Shown piece after piece: positions 1 through 8,335 of a stretch of DNA of 44,910 nucleotides. The stretch comes from Akkermansia muciniphila (GTDB taxonomy: Bacteria > Verrucomicrobiota > Verrucomicrobiia > Verrucomicrobiales > Verrucomicrobiaceae): NCBI GenBank assembly GCA_945863205.1, contig CAMAZK010000009.1, forward strand, positions 1-44,910, given 5' to 3'. A program made the translations under genes and the position numbers. How positions within the stretch are numbered: the stretch's first letter is position 1; every line of letters begins with the position of its first letter. The notes below the pieces were generated by a model. That model saw only the letters and a list, made by a program, of their open reading frames with translations. It searched no databases and was not told the DNA's origin.

Positions 1-104
1 GCGCCGAGCAGGCCTTTGTTCATCCCGCCGCTTGAACTGGAACAGGATACGAGAACGGAGGTCATTCCCGCGAAGGCGATGAGGATCGGGAGGTGCGTTT
101 TCAT
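1..104 (-). CDS. Putative lipoprotein (N-terminal fragment, runs off window), last visible gene of T4SS-like operon
   Basis: Reverse strand reads MKTHLPILIAFAGMTSVLVSCSSSSGGMNKGLLG..., a signal peptide plus lipobox (LVSC). Its ATG overlaps the VirB4-like stop codon (ATGA). Confidence 0.7.
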   Translation of the reverse strand, partial: MKTHLPILIAFAGMTSVLVSCSSSSGGMNKGLLG

Positions 105-2800
105 TTTTTCGATTTGGCTTGGCTGACAATCATCTTGTAGGCGTCGTCATTGAATTCCTTGAGCTGCTCGTTCTGCCGCTCGAAGGCCTCCCCGGAGGTG
201 GCAGAGGCCAGGATCATTTCCTTGGAGGCCTGATGACGACCGATGGCGATGCGCGGACGCCCCGTGGCCTCGTGGTAATAAACGAAAGAGCCGTAGGGGT
301 CCGTTTTCATCTCCGAGGGATCGGGGAAGCTGGTGACCTGCTTCTTGGTGATGGAAGGGATGCGGAAGCCCTCGCTCATGCTCTCCACATCGCGCTGGTC
401 CGGCTGCTTGAGCATGAACATGACGCGTGAGTTCCCCACCACCGAGGAGCGCACCGGGTGGTCCTTGATGCGCCCGAACTGCTGGATGATGGAGAAGACC
501 CAGCAGGAGTACTTGCGCATGCGCTCGTAATATTCGCGCGTGATGCGGTCCCCGTCCGGCATGGCCAGGAAGGCGGAGAGCTCCTCCAGGATGACGCGTT
601 TGCGCGTGGAGCGCGGGCGGCTCATGATTTCCTTGCGCAGGTCGTTGGTGATGAGGAAGGCAGCGACGGTGCGCAGCTCCTTGGCGGATTCGGGAATGTA
701 GCTGAGTTCAAAATGAACCACCTTGCCGCTGAGATCGACGTTGTTCACGCCATCCAGAATGGCGCCGTAACGACCGGTGCGGCTCCAGGGCTCCAGCAGC
801 ATGCGCAGCAGTCCGAGATCCTCGTGTGCGCGGCGCTGGCGGCTTTCGAGATTCAGCAGTTCCACGAACTGGCTGTGCGTGGGCATGTCCTCCGGCTTCA
901 TCAGCGTGTAGCCCAGGCTCATGAGATCCCACTGATTGCCGGGATTGTTCAAAAAGTCCTCCAGCAGGGACTGGTCGAGGCCCATGCGATTGAATTCATT
1001 GGCCTGGGGATCGCCCTCCATCAGTTCGGCCCTGAAATCTAGCCAGGATTCGGCCAGGGTGGTGCCCTCCGGCATGCGCTTTTTCCGCCACTCATCGGCG
1101 ATGGCGACGCGCCGCGCTGCCTCCGCCCGCAGGTCGGCATGGCGTGCGGCCCAGGTCTCAAACTGGTCCACGTAGAGGCGCTCGATCTGCTTGGCCAGTA
1201 AGGCCTGGCGGATGCGATCCTTGTCGATGTCCGGCGGCGGTCCCGCCATGAGGTGGGCGATGGCCGTGGCGCCGCCGAGCTGGTCGGGGCTGAGCGGCAG
1301 GCCGCGCGTGTCGAAGTAGTTGAAGGTGAGGTTGCCGTTGGGCCGCACGATGATCGGCTTGCAGCCGTACAGGCGCGTGAACAGGTTGTACGACAGCCCT
1401 TCCTCCACGATGGCGGTAAAATCGTAGTAGGGCGCGGTCTGCGTGAGCAGGTCGATGGTGAAGACCGATTTTCCAGCGCCAGAAGCTCCGAACATGATGC
1501 CGTGCTCCGGGCGCATGGCACCCTCCTTGCCGACAAAGGTTGTGCAGCCGACGAGAGCGCCGCGGGGGCCGTCGTAAATGGCCTCCGCCTCGTCCAGATC
1601 GCCCGTGGGCGTGCTGGAGATGGGCAGCAGGTCCGCCAGGTTCACGTCTTCGACGTAGAGCTTGAAGTCGTTGTAATTGGCCCAGCTCCAGCCGGGCATG
1701 CAGAGTTGCCAGTAGTTCCGCACGCTCGTCGGCAGGGTCGGTTCATAGGCCTGGGCGCCGCCGAGTTTCAGGATGGAGTTCTTGATGGCGGAGAGCTTGC
1801 TGGCGCAGACGTCTGGATTCCGATCCCAGACACGCACCAGGAGGTGCATGCGGTAGGGGACGACTTCATTCGTGGAGAGGCGGCGGATGCGGGTGCGCAG
1901 CTTCAGCAGCGTGGCTTCAAGGGACGGCGTGATTTTGCCGCGCTCGAGCCGTGCGACCTTGCCCTCGGTGGTGATCCGGTCTTTTTCGACATCCCCGGCC
2001 TCGATGTTCACCACCACTTGGTAGTCCAGGATGTCGAGCTGCGTGAGCAGCCGCATCATGCCGATGTAGGTGAACTTGGGCAGCGTCTTCATGACGCAGA
2101 TGCCCTGGTAAAAGCCGTCCATCTTGAAGGTGGAGGTGCCCATGCGGTAGGGCGCGGCATCGCTGTTGAAGCACATGTCGCAGACCGTCTTCGAGGGATC
2201 GTAGATGTCGTCGAGGTTGAGCGCCTCGTTTTCGAAGGCGCTGGGGTTGAAGTAGCGATAAAAAGCCTCGAAATGCTCGGCGTTCGTCATGGGAGCGACC
2301 CGCCCGCCGAGACCGCCGAGCTGCTGACGCAGCGCTTCCTCCAGCTCTCCTTGCTCGCGTTTGGCCGCCTGGAGCAGCTCCTCGTAGTAATGCCTGCCTC
2401 CTCCCATGGTCTTGCCCTGGATTTTGGAGGTGTAGTAGAACTGCAAATGCTCGCGCCGGAGCAGGTGGTCACGAATTTTTTTGTCGTAGCGGTTGTAGCG
2501 CTCCTCGCGCTGGCGCGTGGACCAGCGGTCCTGAGGCAGCTCTTCGGTCTTCTGTTTGTAGCGCTCCAGTTCCTTCCGGTAGTCGCTGTCCACACTCCAG
2601 GACACCTGCAGCCGCACCTCCGGACGCACCATGCGCAACAGCACACGCAGGTTGTCCTCCAGGGACATGAGCCAGGACGGGTCCGTGTTTTCGGTGTCCG
2701 GCATCTCGATGTTGTAGCCTTTGCCGATCGCCCCGCCGCGCTGCAGGCCGCGGTAAACGATCAGGTCCTCATCGAGATAGGTGTTGATGAATTTGGCCAT
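101..2800 (-). CDS. VirB4/TraC/TrbE-family conjugative/type IV secretion ATPase
   Basis: 899 aa; Walker A 'GASGAGKS', Walker-B-like 'RVILEELSAFL', C-terminal 'SIIQQFGRIKDHPV...NSRVMFMLKQPD' typical of VirB4 ATPases; neighbours are VirB2/VirB3-like small membrane proteins. Confidence 0.85.
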   Translation of the reverse strand: MAKFINTYLDEDLIVYRGLQRGGAIGKGYNIEMPDTENTDPSWLMSLEDNLRVLLRMVRPEVRLQVSWSVDSDYRKELERYKQKTEELPQDRWSTRQREERYNRYDKKIRDHLLRREHLQFYYTSKIQGKTMGGGRHYYEELLQAAKREQGELEEALRQQLGGLGGRVAPMTNAEHFEAFYRYFNPSAFENEALNLDDIYDPSKTVCDMCFNSDAAPYRMGTSTFKMDGFYQGICVMKTLPKFTYIGMMRLLTQLDILDYQVVVNIEAGDVEKDRITTEGKVARLERGKITPSLEATLLKLRTRIRRLSTNEVVPYRMHLLVRVWDRNPDVCASKLSAIKNSILKLGGAQAYEPTLPTSVRNYWQLCMPGWSWANYNDFKLYVEDVNLADLLPISSTPTGDLDEAEAIYDGPRGALVGCTTFVGKEGAMRPEHGIMFGASGAGKSVFTIDLLTQTAPYYDFTAIVEEGLSYNLFTRLYGCKPIIVRPNGNLTFNYFDTRGLPLSPDQLGGATAIAHLMAGPPPDIDKDRIRQALLAKQIERLYVDQFETWAARHADLRAEAARRVAIADEWRKKRMPEGTTLAESWLDFRAELMEGDPQANEFNRMGLDQSLLEDFLNNPGNQWDLMSLGYTLMKPEDMPTHSQFVELLNLESRQRRAHEDLGLLRMLLEPWSRTGRYGAILDGVNNVDLSGKVVHFELSYIPESAKELRTVAAFLITNDLRKEIMSRPRSTRKRVILEELSAFLAMPDGDRITREYYERMRKYSCWVFSIIQQFGRIKDHPVRSSVVGNSRVMFMLKQPDQRDVESMSEGFRIPSITKKQVTSFPDPSEMKTDPYGSFVYYHEATGRPRIAIGRHQASKEMILASATSGEAFERQNEQLKEFNDDAYKMIVSQAKSKK

Positions 2801-2803
2801 GCC

Positions 2804-3199
2804 TCAGCTTTCTTTTTTCTTCGCTTCAGCGGTGGATTCTTTGCTCATCGAGTCATCGACCCAGGGCAGCGCGAGCGGCTCCACCTGGCGTGGTGAAAAG
2901 TAAGGCGTCTGGGTGAGCTTGATGATCAGCCATTCCCCCAGCTCGATGTCGTAGGAGGGCGGTTTGCCCTGCTTCAGTCCGAACACGTAAGCCATGACGA
3001 CCAGCATCGGGGCACCGGCCACTCCTGCCGCCAGCAGCATGTTCGGGTTCGCGCCTTCGGACATTTTGCGGAAAAGCAGCATGCCGAGGCCGATGGCAAA
3101 CATGAAAAAGAAGGCGTTCGCGCCCTCAAAGCCGGCGATGCCCTGTTGGGTTTCACGACCCTCGTTGGTTTCGTGCAGTCGTACGCCCTGTTGTTCCAT
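2804..3199 (-). CDS. VirB3/TrbD-like small inner-membrane protein
   Basis: 131 aa with two hydrophobic segments (ANAFFFMFAIGLGMLLF; NMLLAAGVAGAPMLVVMAYVFGL); directly upstream of the virB4-like gene with a 3-bp gap. Confidence 0.55.
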   Translation of the reverse strand: MEQQGVRLHETNEGRETQQGIAGFEGANAFFFMFAIGLGMLLFRKMSEGANPNMLLAAGVAGAPMLVVMAYVFGLKQGKPPSYDIELGEWLIIKLTQTPYFSPRQVEPLALPWVDDSMSKESTAEAKKKES

Positions 3200-3287
3200 G
3201 TTCGCGCGTTTTCACAGTGATCGCCCCCTGGCCTGACGGAGTGCCAGGAGGCGCCTGAACTGCGTGGATTGAGATCGTGGTGGGGGA

Positions 3288-3605
3288 TCAGTTGCCTCCG
3301 GTGCCCATGTTGAGCGAATCGATGTCGCCCGAGCCGCCGGCCGTGGAGAACATGACCTTGATGATGATGAAGGACAGGCCGCCGATGCCGGCACCGACGA
3401 GGCCGTAGAGCACGCGCTCCGTCTGACCCATCATGAACATGACTGCGGCGAACAGAAGGCCGCCGAAGGCCAGCACGAGGCCGACCATGTTGATGATGTT
3501 GATGATGCCGCTGAATTTGTCAGTCAGATCGCCGGAAGCGGCGGCCAGAGGCATGCTGAAGCGCAGGATGTTAACACCGAGGGTGCTGATGGCGATGGAG
3601 CTCAT
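3288..3605 (-). CDS. VirB2/TrbC-like pilin-type membrane protein
   Basis: 105 aa, two TM segments (IINIINMVGLVLAFGGLLFAAVMFMMG; VLYGLVGAGIGGLSFIIIKVMF) separated by a short polar loop; operon position. Confidence 0.55.
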   Translation of the reverse strand: MSSIAISTLGVNILRFSMPLAAASGDLTDKFSGIINIINMVGLVLAFGGLLFAAVMFMMGQTERVLYGLVGAGIGGLSFIIIKVMFSTAGGSGDIDSLNMGTGGN

Positions 3606-3743
3606 AGGGGTCGAGGTGGTTCTGTTTTGTATTGATTTGGGATACGGAGAGCACCCGAATGTGCAGAGTGCTGCCAGGGGTTATCCAGACGCCATGAACC
3701 TGTGACCAAGTTTTTTTAAGCCATGGCCGCGGCCGCACCCAAA

Positions 3744-4484
3744 TCAGCCCACGAGGGCGTTTCGCAGTGATGCGAGCTCCTCCTGCACCGTCTCCTCCGT
3801 CGGAGAAGTCAGTGTGCCGGCCACCAGATCCCGCATGATTTCCCGGAAACGTTTGCGCAGCCTTGAGATCGACTGCCGGACGGCGTCGTGGCTCATGCCG
3901 AGCCGGGCGGCAAGTTCTGCATCGTTGCCGGAGCCTGCCATGGTGGGGTCCAGTCGGGGGCGCAGGGCCTCGAAGGCGGCCGCTTTGCCCGCCGCTTCCT
4001 GTTCGCTTGCGAGCTGCTCGACCGCCGCCTCGATGATTCGCAGGGCGCACATCCGCTGGTAGTTGGACTCCGGCGTGTGCTTGTCGGCTGGCTGGATCGA
4101 CATTTCGTCCTCTGCCATGGAGGCCTCAATGGACAAAATCTCCCTGCCGCCTCCGCGTTTCATGGCGGCCGCCTGCCGCTGCCAGTGCTTGATGTGTCTG
4201 CCGAAGGCCGTGAGCAGGTAATTGCGCATTTTCCCGAGAGCCGAGTCCGCCGTGGCAAACAGGTCCTTCTCCAGCACGAAGGTGAAGAAGCTCTGCGTCA
4301 GATCCTCGGCGTCTGCAGGTGAGATGCCCTGATACCGGGCGTAGGAGTAAATGGGCCGCCAGTAGATGCGACAGAGCTCGTCGAGCGCCATTCGGCCCCG
4401 GCTGAGATCACCCCCTTCGCGGACGGAAACGACCATGCTCCATCGCGTGACCGGGAATGCGCCATGATGGGTGTGTGATTTCAT
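3744..4484 (-). CDS. ECF-family RNA polymerase sigma factor (Ser/Thr-kinase-associated type)
   Basis: ORF 3744-4529; likely start at MKSHTHHGAFPVTRWSMVV (4484). Sigma region 2 'RIYWRPIYSYARYQGISPADAEDLTQSFFTFVLEKD' and region 4 'LAARLGMSHDAVRQSISRLRKRFREIM'. Divergent from a Ser/Thr kinase gene. Confidence 0.85.
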   Translation of the reverse strand: MKSHTHHGAFPVTRWSMVVSVREGGDLSRGRMALDELCRIYWRPIYSYARYQGISPADAEDLTQSFFTFVLEKDLFATADSALGKMRNYLLTAFGRHIKHWQRQAAAMKRGGGREILSIEASMAEDEMSIQPADKHTPESNYQRMCALRIIEAAVEQLASEQEAAGKAAAFEALRPRLDPTMAGSGNDAELAARLGMSHDAVRQSISRLRKRFREIMRDLVAGTLTSPTEETVQEELASLRNALVG

Positions 4485-4626
4485 GATGAAGAGGTCGGAT
4501 TCATTGCCCGCAAAGGTCTTGAGGCGCAAGTTTTGAGCGCCTTGAAGCGGTTAAAAGCGCGGTCACAATCGTGTTCGTGATGGCTAGTTGGGAGTGGCTG
4601 CGTCAAAGTTTGATGGCGATGTGGCC

Positions 4627-6618
4627 ATGACTATCGAGCCGCCCCACACACCCATGACATCCGGAGATGAACCCAGTCCAGCCAGCCAACGATCGAAGCC
4701 TGCGGGGCGTCAATCGTCGTCTTTGCGGGGGCTGGACCCCCTGGGACTGATGGAGGGCGTCCTCGGCGGGCGGGCGACGGACTGGGAGCCGCCTTTGGCG
4801 GAGGAGCTGGAGCCGTGCTTTCCGGGCTACACGGACTTTGCCTTCATCGATCGCGGCGGGATGGGGGCTGTTTACTCGGCCACCCAGGTGTCGCTGGGGC
4901 GGAGGGTGGCGGTGAAGATTCTGCCGCCCGATCTGGGCGCGGATGCGGTTTTTGTGGAAAGCTTCCACCGCGAGGCTCGGCTCCTGGCCCGACTGCAGCA
5001 CGCGCACATCGTCGCGATCTACGATTTCGGGTGCAACGACTCCGGGCACCTCTTCATCGTGATGGAGTATGTGAACGGCTCGTCACTGCTGGACATGTCG
5101 AAGACCCAGCGGCTGAAGGTCGCGGAGACTCTCGAAATCATCTCCCAGACCTGCAAGGCGATGCAGTTCGCGCACGACCGCGGCGTCGTGCACCGGGACA
5201 TCAAGCCTTCCAACATCCTCATCGACGAGCGCGGCAAGGTCCGGGTGGCGGATTTCGGACTGGCGAAGTTCATCCACCAGGAAGCCTTCACCACCTCCGC
5301 GAAGACCCAAGGGAACTTCCTGGCGGGCACTCCGGTTTACGCGGCCCCCGAGCAGCGCAGGCAGGGGGGCGCCATCGACCACCGCGCCGACATTTTCAGC
5401 TTGGGGGTCACCTTTTACGAAATGCTCACCGGGCATCTGCCGGTGGGCGTTTTTGACCCGCCGTCGAAGAAGGTCGGGTCTCCGTCGGCCCTCGACAAAA
5501 TCATCGCCAAAGCGCTTCGGGAGTCCCCGGACGATCGTTTCCGGCGGGCGGAGGACATGGGAAAGGAAGTCCGCAAGGTCGGCGAGCGGCTGGCCAAGCC
5601 GATCATCCAGCACACCATCTCCCAGCGTCCCATCGTCTCCATGATGTCCACCGTGATCGTCACGTCGGGGCTCATTTTCCTGTTCGGTGAAATCAACCAG
5701 ATTCTCGAACGGTCCACCCGCGCATCTGCATCACGAAGCATCGAGCTTTCCGGAGCCATCGTGCGCCTGGACGACACCTTCAGCGTCCTGGCCGACCGGG
5801 TGACGTGGGATCAGGCCCGCGAGCGGGTGCAGGAGAATCCCGCGTTTGAACTGGCCAGCCTGCATTCGGCGGAGGAACTCGCCCGCGTGACCGCCCTGCT
5901 TCTGGATAAAGGTGTCCGGCAGCCGCTCTGGACGGGCGGCTGGCAGGCGGATGCCACCGCCCCTTTTGAGTGGACCGACGGCACGTCGTTCGACTTTGAA
6001 GCCTGGATGCCGGTCGCGAAATCGCCCCCGGTGATCATCACCGAAATTCAGGCGAAGAATCAAAAGACCATGACCACGGCGGCAGGCGTCACGCCGGACT
6101 GGATCGAGCTGCACAACCCCGGAACGCAGCCTGTGGATCTCACCGGCTGGCAGCTCCGCCACCGGGTGGAGGGCCGCATCGGGGTGGGTTGGTTGTTCCA
6201 AGGGGACTCGGACCACGACATGATCCTTCAGCCCGGTGAGTACCGGATCGTGACCTGCTATCCGACCGAGGAGGTCGGCGGTTGGCAGATCAACTTCCAG
6301 CTTGAGGCCCAGGGCGGGCGTCTCACCTGGCTCGATCCACGCGGAAATCTAATCCAATCCTTTGACCGCGACTGGGCGGAGTTCCCCGCAGATGCCGCCC
6401 TGTTCAGCGATACGAAGGGCATGAAGTGGAGCTGGACCTCCCGTCCGACGCCCGGCGGGCCGAATCCACCGCTGGAGGGGCTGGTGGACGTGTCCGTGGA
6501 GCCTCCCGTCCCCGGGGCGGCGATCATCACCCTTTTGCCCGCCTTCGAAGGCCGCTGGGCCTTGGAGCGTCTCAGGCGCAGCCTGCCTGCCTTGCTGCGG
6601 AACAAAAAACAGCCGTGA
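4627..6618 (+). CDS. Ser/Thr protein kinase with one TM and extracytoplasmic C-type-lectin-like and lamin-tail-domain-like regions
   Basis: ORF 4588-6618 (TTG start in the track; ATG at 4627 preferred). Motifs GGMGAVYSA, VAVKIL, VVHRDIKPSNILID, VADFGLA; TM 'IVSMMSTVIVTSGLIFLFGEI'; then 'VTWDQARERV...LASLHSAEEL...LWTGGW...FEWTDGT' and 'IITEIQAKN...DWIELHNPGTQPVDLTGWQL...ILQPGEYRIV'. Confidence 0.85.
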   Translation: MTIEPPHTPMTSGDEPSPASQRSKPAGRQSSSLRGLDPLGLMEGVLGGRATDWEPPLAEELEPCFPGYTDFAFIDRGGMGAVYSATQVSLGRRVAVKILPPDLGADAVFVESFHREARLLARLQHAHIVAIYDFGCNDSGHLFIVMEYVNGSSLLDMSKTQRLKVAETLEIISQTCKAMQFAHDRGVVHRDIKPSNILIDERGKVRVADFGLAKFIHQEAFTTSAKTQGNFLAGTPVYAAPEQRRQGGAIDHRADIFSLGVTFYEMLTGHLPVGVFDPPSKKVGSPSALDKIIAKALRESPDDRFRRAEDMGKEVRKVGERLAKPIIQHTISQRPIVSMMSTVIVTSGLIFLFGEINQILERSTRASASRSIELSGAIVRLDDTFSVLADRVTWDQARERVQENPAFELASLHSAEELARVTALLLDKGVRQPLWTGGWQADATAPFEWTDGTSFDFEAWMPVAKSPPVIITEIQAKNQKTMTTAAGVTPDWIELHNPGTQPVDLTGWQLRHRVEGRIGVGWLFQGDSDHDMILQPGEYRIVTCYPTEEVGGWQINFQLEAQGGRLTWLDPRGNLIQSFDRDWAEFPADAALFSDTKGMKWSWTSRPTPGGPNPPLEGLVDVSVEPPVPGAAIITLLPAFEGRWALERLRRSLPALLRNKKQP

Positions 6619-6654
6619 GGTAGCCGGCGGCATGCGCCCCCATGCGAGGGGGAC

Positions 6655-7032
6655 CTATTTCGACCAGGCGGGCTGCGGCTCCCAGCTCTTCTCACCGTGG
6701 CCGATGCCGATGAGTTCGGCTTCTTCGGCCTCCTCGGTCTCTTCCAGCAGCGGCGCAAAGCGCTCGGAGCGGAAGCCGAGCTCCTGCTTCACGCTCGAGT
6801 GCGGATCGTCCGGATTGTGAAGCTCGCTCAGCAGGAGGAGGAGGTCGAACTGGGCATCGGCCAGCTTGATCTCGGCATCGTCGTTGACAGTGAACTTGGG
6901 GTTCGAACGGCCGGCGCGGAGGGCGCGCACGGTGTAGATCTCATCCTTCTTGGGCAGGGACTTGTAGAGGTCGAAGACCCAGGGATCGAATTGATCGTCG
7001 ATGCAGACGACCTGCTGGCCGGTTTTGAACAT
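6655..7032 (-). CDS. Conserved hypothetical protein (125 aa)
   Basis: C-terminal part of ORF 6655-7896, starting at MFKTGQQVVCIDDQFDPWVFDLYKSLPKKDEIYTVR; balanced composition, whereas the upstream part of that ORF is antisense to the esterase gene. Confidence 0.65.
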   Translation of the reverse strand: MFKTGQQVVCIDDQFDPWVFDLYKSLPKKDEIYTVRALRAGRSNPKFTVNDDAEIKLADAQFDLLLLLSELHNPDDPHSSVKQELGFRSERFAPLLEETEEAEEAELIGIGHGEKSWEPQPAWSK

Positions 7033-7143
7033 GAGCTGCGGATATAGCTTCGTGCGGTGGAATCGCAAGGGATTGGCAAGCGGCTGAAGCGGGCGCTGGC
7101 GTGCAACCAGGCCGCATTTCGGCGGTTGATCGCAGCCACGCCC

Positions 7144-7965
7144 ATGAAACACCGCTGCTCCATCCTGTCCGCCGCCGTCCTTGTCTTCTTCGTCGCTGCC
7201 TGCGAGGGGCGGGCGCAGATCGGGCTGCCTCCCGGCTTCCAGAAGCTGGAGCTTCAAGTGGAGGGCGTGGCACGCAGCGGCATCGTTTACGCACCGGCCG
7301 CTGCCATGGAGAAGCCGACTCCGGTGGTGTTCGTGTTCCACGGCCACGGCGGGACGGCTTTCAACAGCGGGCGCAGCTTTGCCATGCACAAGCACTGGCC
7401 GGAGGCGATCTCGGTCTGTTTGCAGGGCTTGAACACGCCCGGCAGACTGACCGATCCTGAAGGCAAAAAGCCGGGCTGGCAGCACGGTGCGGGTGCGGAA
7501 GGAGACCGCGACCTGAAGCTGTTTGACGCGGTGATGGCGCATTTGAAGAAGACCTACAAGGTGGACACGAAGCGCGTCTTCTCCACCGGGCACTCGAACG
7601 GCGGCGGCTTCACTTACCTGCTGTGGCAGATGCGGCCGGACGCCCTGTGTGCGGTGGCGCCGTCGGCGGCGGCCTCGGCGCGGTCTGCCAGTGCGTCGTT
7701 CAAGCCGAAGCCCTGCATGCACATCGCCGGCACGCAGGACCCGCTGGTGAAGTATGCCTGGCAGGAGCTGGCGATGGCGAAGGTGAAGCAGATCAACCAG
7801 TGCGAGGCGGAGGCGAAACCGTGGGCGCAGGACTGCACGCTGTTTCCCTCGAAGGTCGGGGCGCCGTTTGTGGCCTTCATCCATCAGGGCACGCACAAGT
7901 TTCCGGACGAAGCGCCGGCCTTGATCGCGAAGTTCTTCAAAGAGCAGTCAGCGGCGGTGAAGTAG
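7144..7965 (+). CDS. Secreted alpha/beta-hydrolase, PHB-depolymerase/LpqC-type esterase
   Basis: Start MKHRCSILSAAVLVFFVAACEGRAQ (signal peptide). 'VVFVFHGHGGTAFN', nucleophile elbow 'FSTGHSNGGGFTYLL', 'HIAGTQDPLV'. Confidence 0.75.
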   Translation: MKHRCSILSAAVLVFFVAACEGRAQIGLPPGFQKLELQVEGVARSGIVYAPAAAMEKPTPVVFVFHGHGGTAFNSGRSFAMHKHWPEAISVCLQGLNTPGRLTDPEGKKPGWQHGAGAEGDRDLKLFDAVMAHLKKTYKVDTKRVFSTGHSNGGGFTYLLWQMRPDALCAVAPSAAASARSASASFKPKPCMHIAGTQDPLVKYAWQELAMAKVKQINQCEAEAKPWAQDCTLFPSKVGAPFVAFIHQGTHKFPDEAPALIAKFFKEQSAAVK

Positions 7966-8316
7966 CGCCGCTTCCCATTCGGCCTCCTTGAAGCCGACGA
8001 GGTGGATGCCGCCCTTCGCGTCGATGGCGAAGGGGCGCTTCACGAGATTGCCGTTCTCCGACAGCAGTTTTAACGCTTCATCCGTGCTCATGGCCGACAG
8101 CTTGTCCTTGAGCCCGAGGGCGCGGTAGTCCATGCCGGAGGTGTTGAAGAGGCGACGCAGATCGCCCTCGAACGCAGCGAGCATGGCTTTGAGTTCCGTC
8201 AGCGCAGGCGGTGTTTCGCGGATGGCGATTTCCTGAAAGGGGATGGCGTGCTGCTTGAGCCACTTGAGGGCGTTCTTGCAGGTGGAACAGCCGGAGTATT
8301 GATAGACTTTGAGCAT
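7948..8316 (-). CDS. ArsC/Spx-family (YffB-like) thioredoxin-fold protein
   Basis: 122 aa; 'YQYSGCSTCKNALKWL', 'LFNTSGMDYRALGLKDKL', 'NGNLVKRPFAID', a typical ArsC/Spx family pattern. Confidence 0.8.
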   Translation of the reverse strand: MLKVYQYSGCSTCKNALKWLKQHAIPFQEIAIRETPPALTELKAMLAAFEGDLRRLFNTSGMDYRALGLKDKLSAMSTDEALKLLSENGNLVKRPFAIDAKGGIHLVGFKEAEWEAALLHRR

Positions 8317-8335
8317 GGCGAGGAATGGGAAAACT

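Noticed and set aside
1253-2896. 547-aa plus-strand ORF opposite the virB4-like gene
   Set aside because: Shadow ORF: lacks recognisable domains, His/Gly/Val-biased composition, and the opposite strand encodes a motif-supported ATPase.
7948-7965. 18-bp convergent overlap of esterase and ArsC-like genes as antisense regulation
   Set aside because: Short tail-to-tail overlaps are common in compact genomes (also 20340-20362 and 42241-42251); no further evidence.
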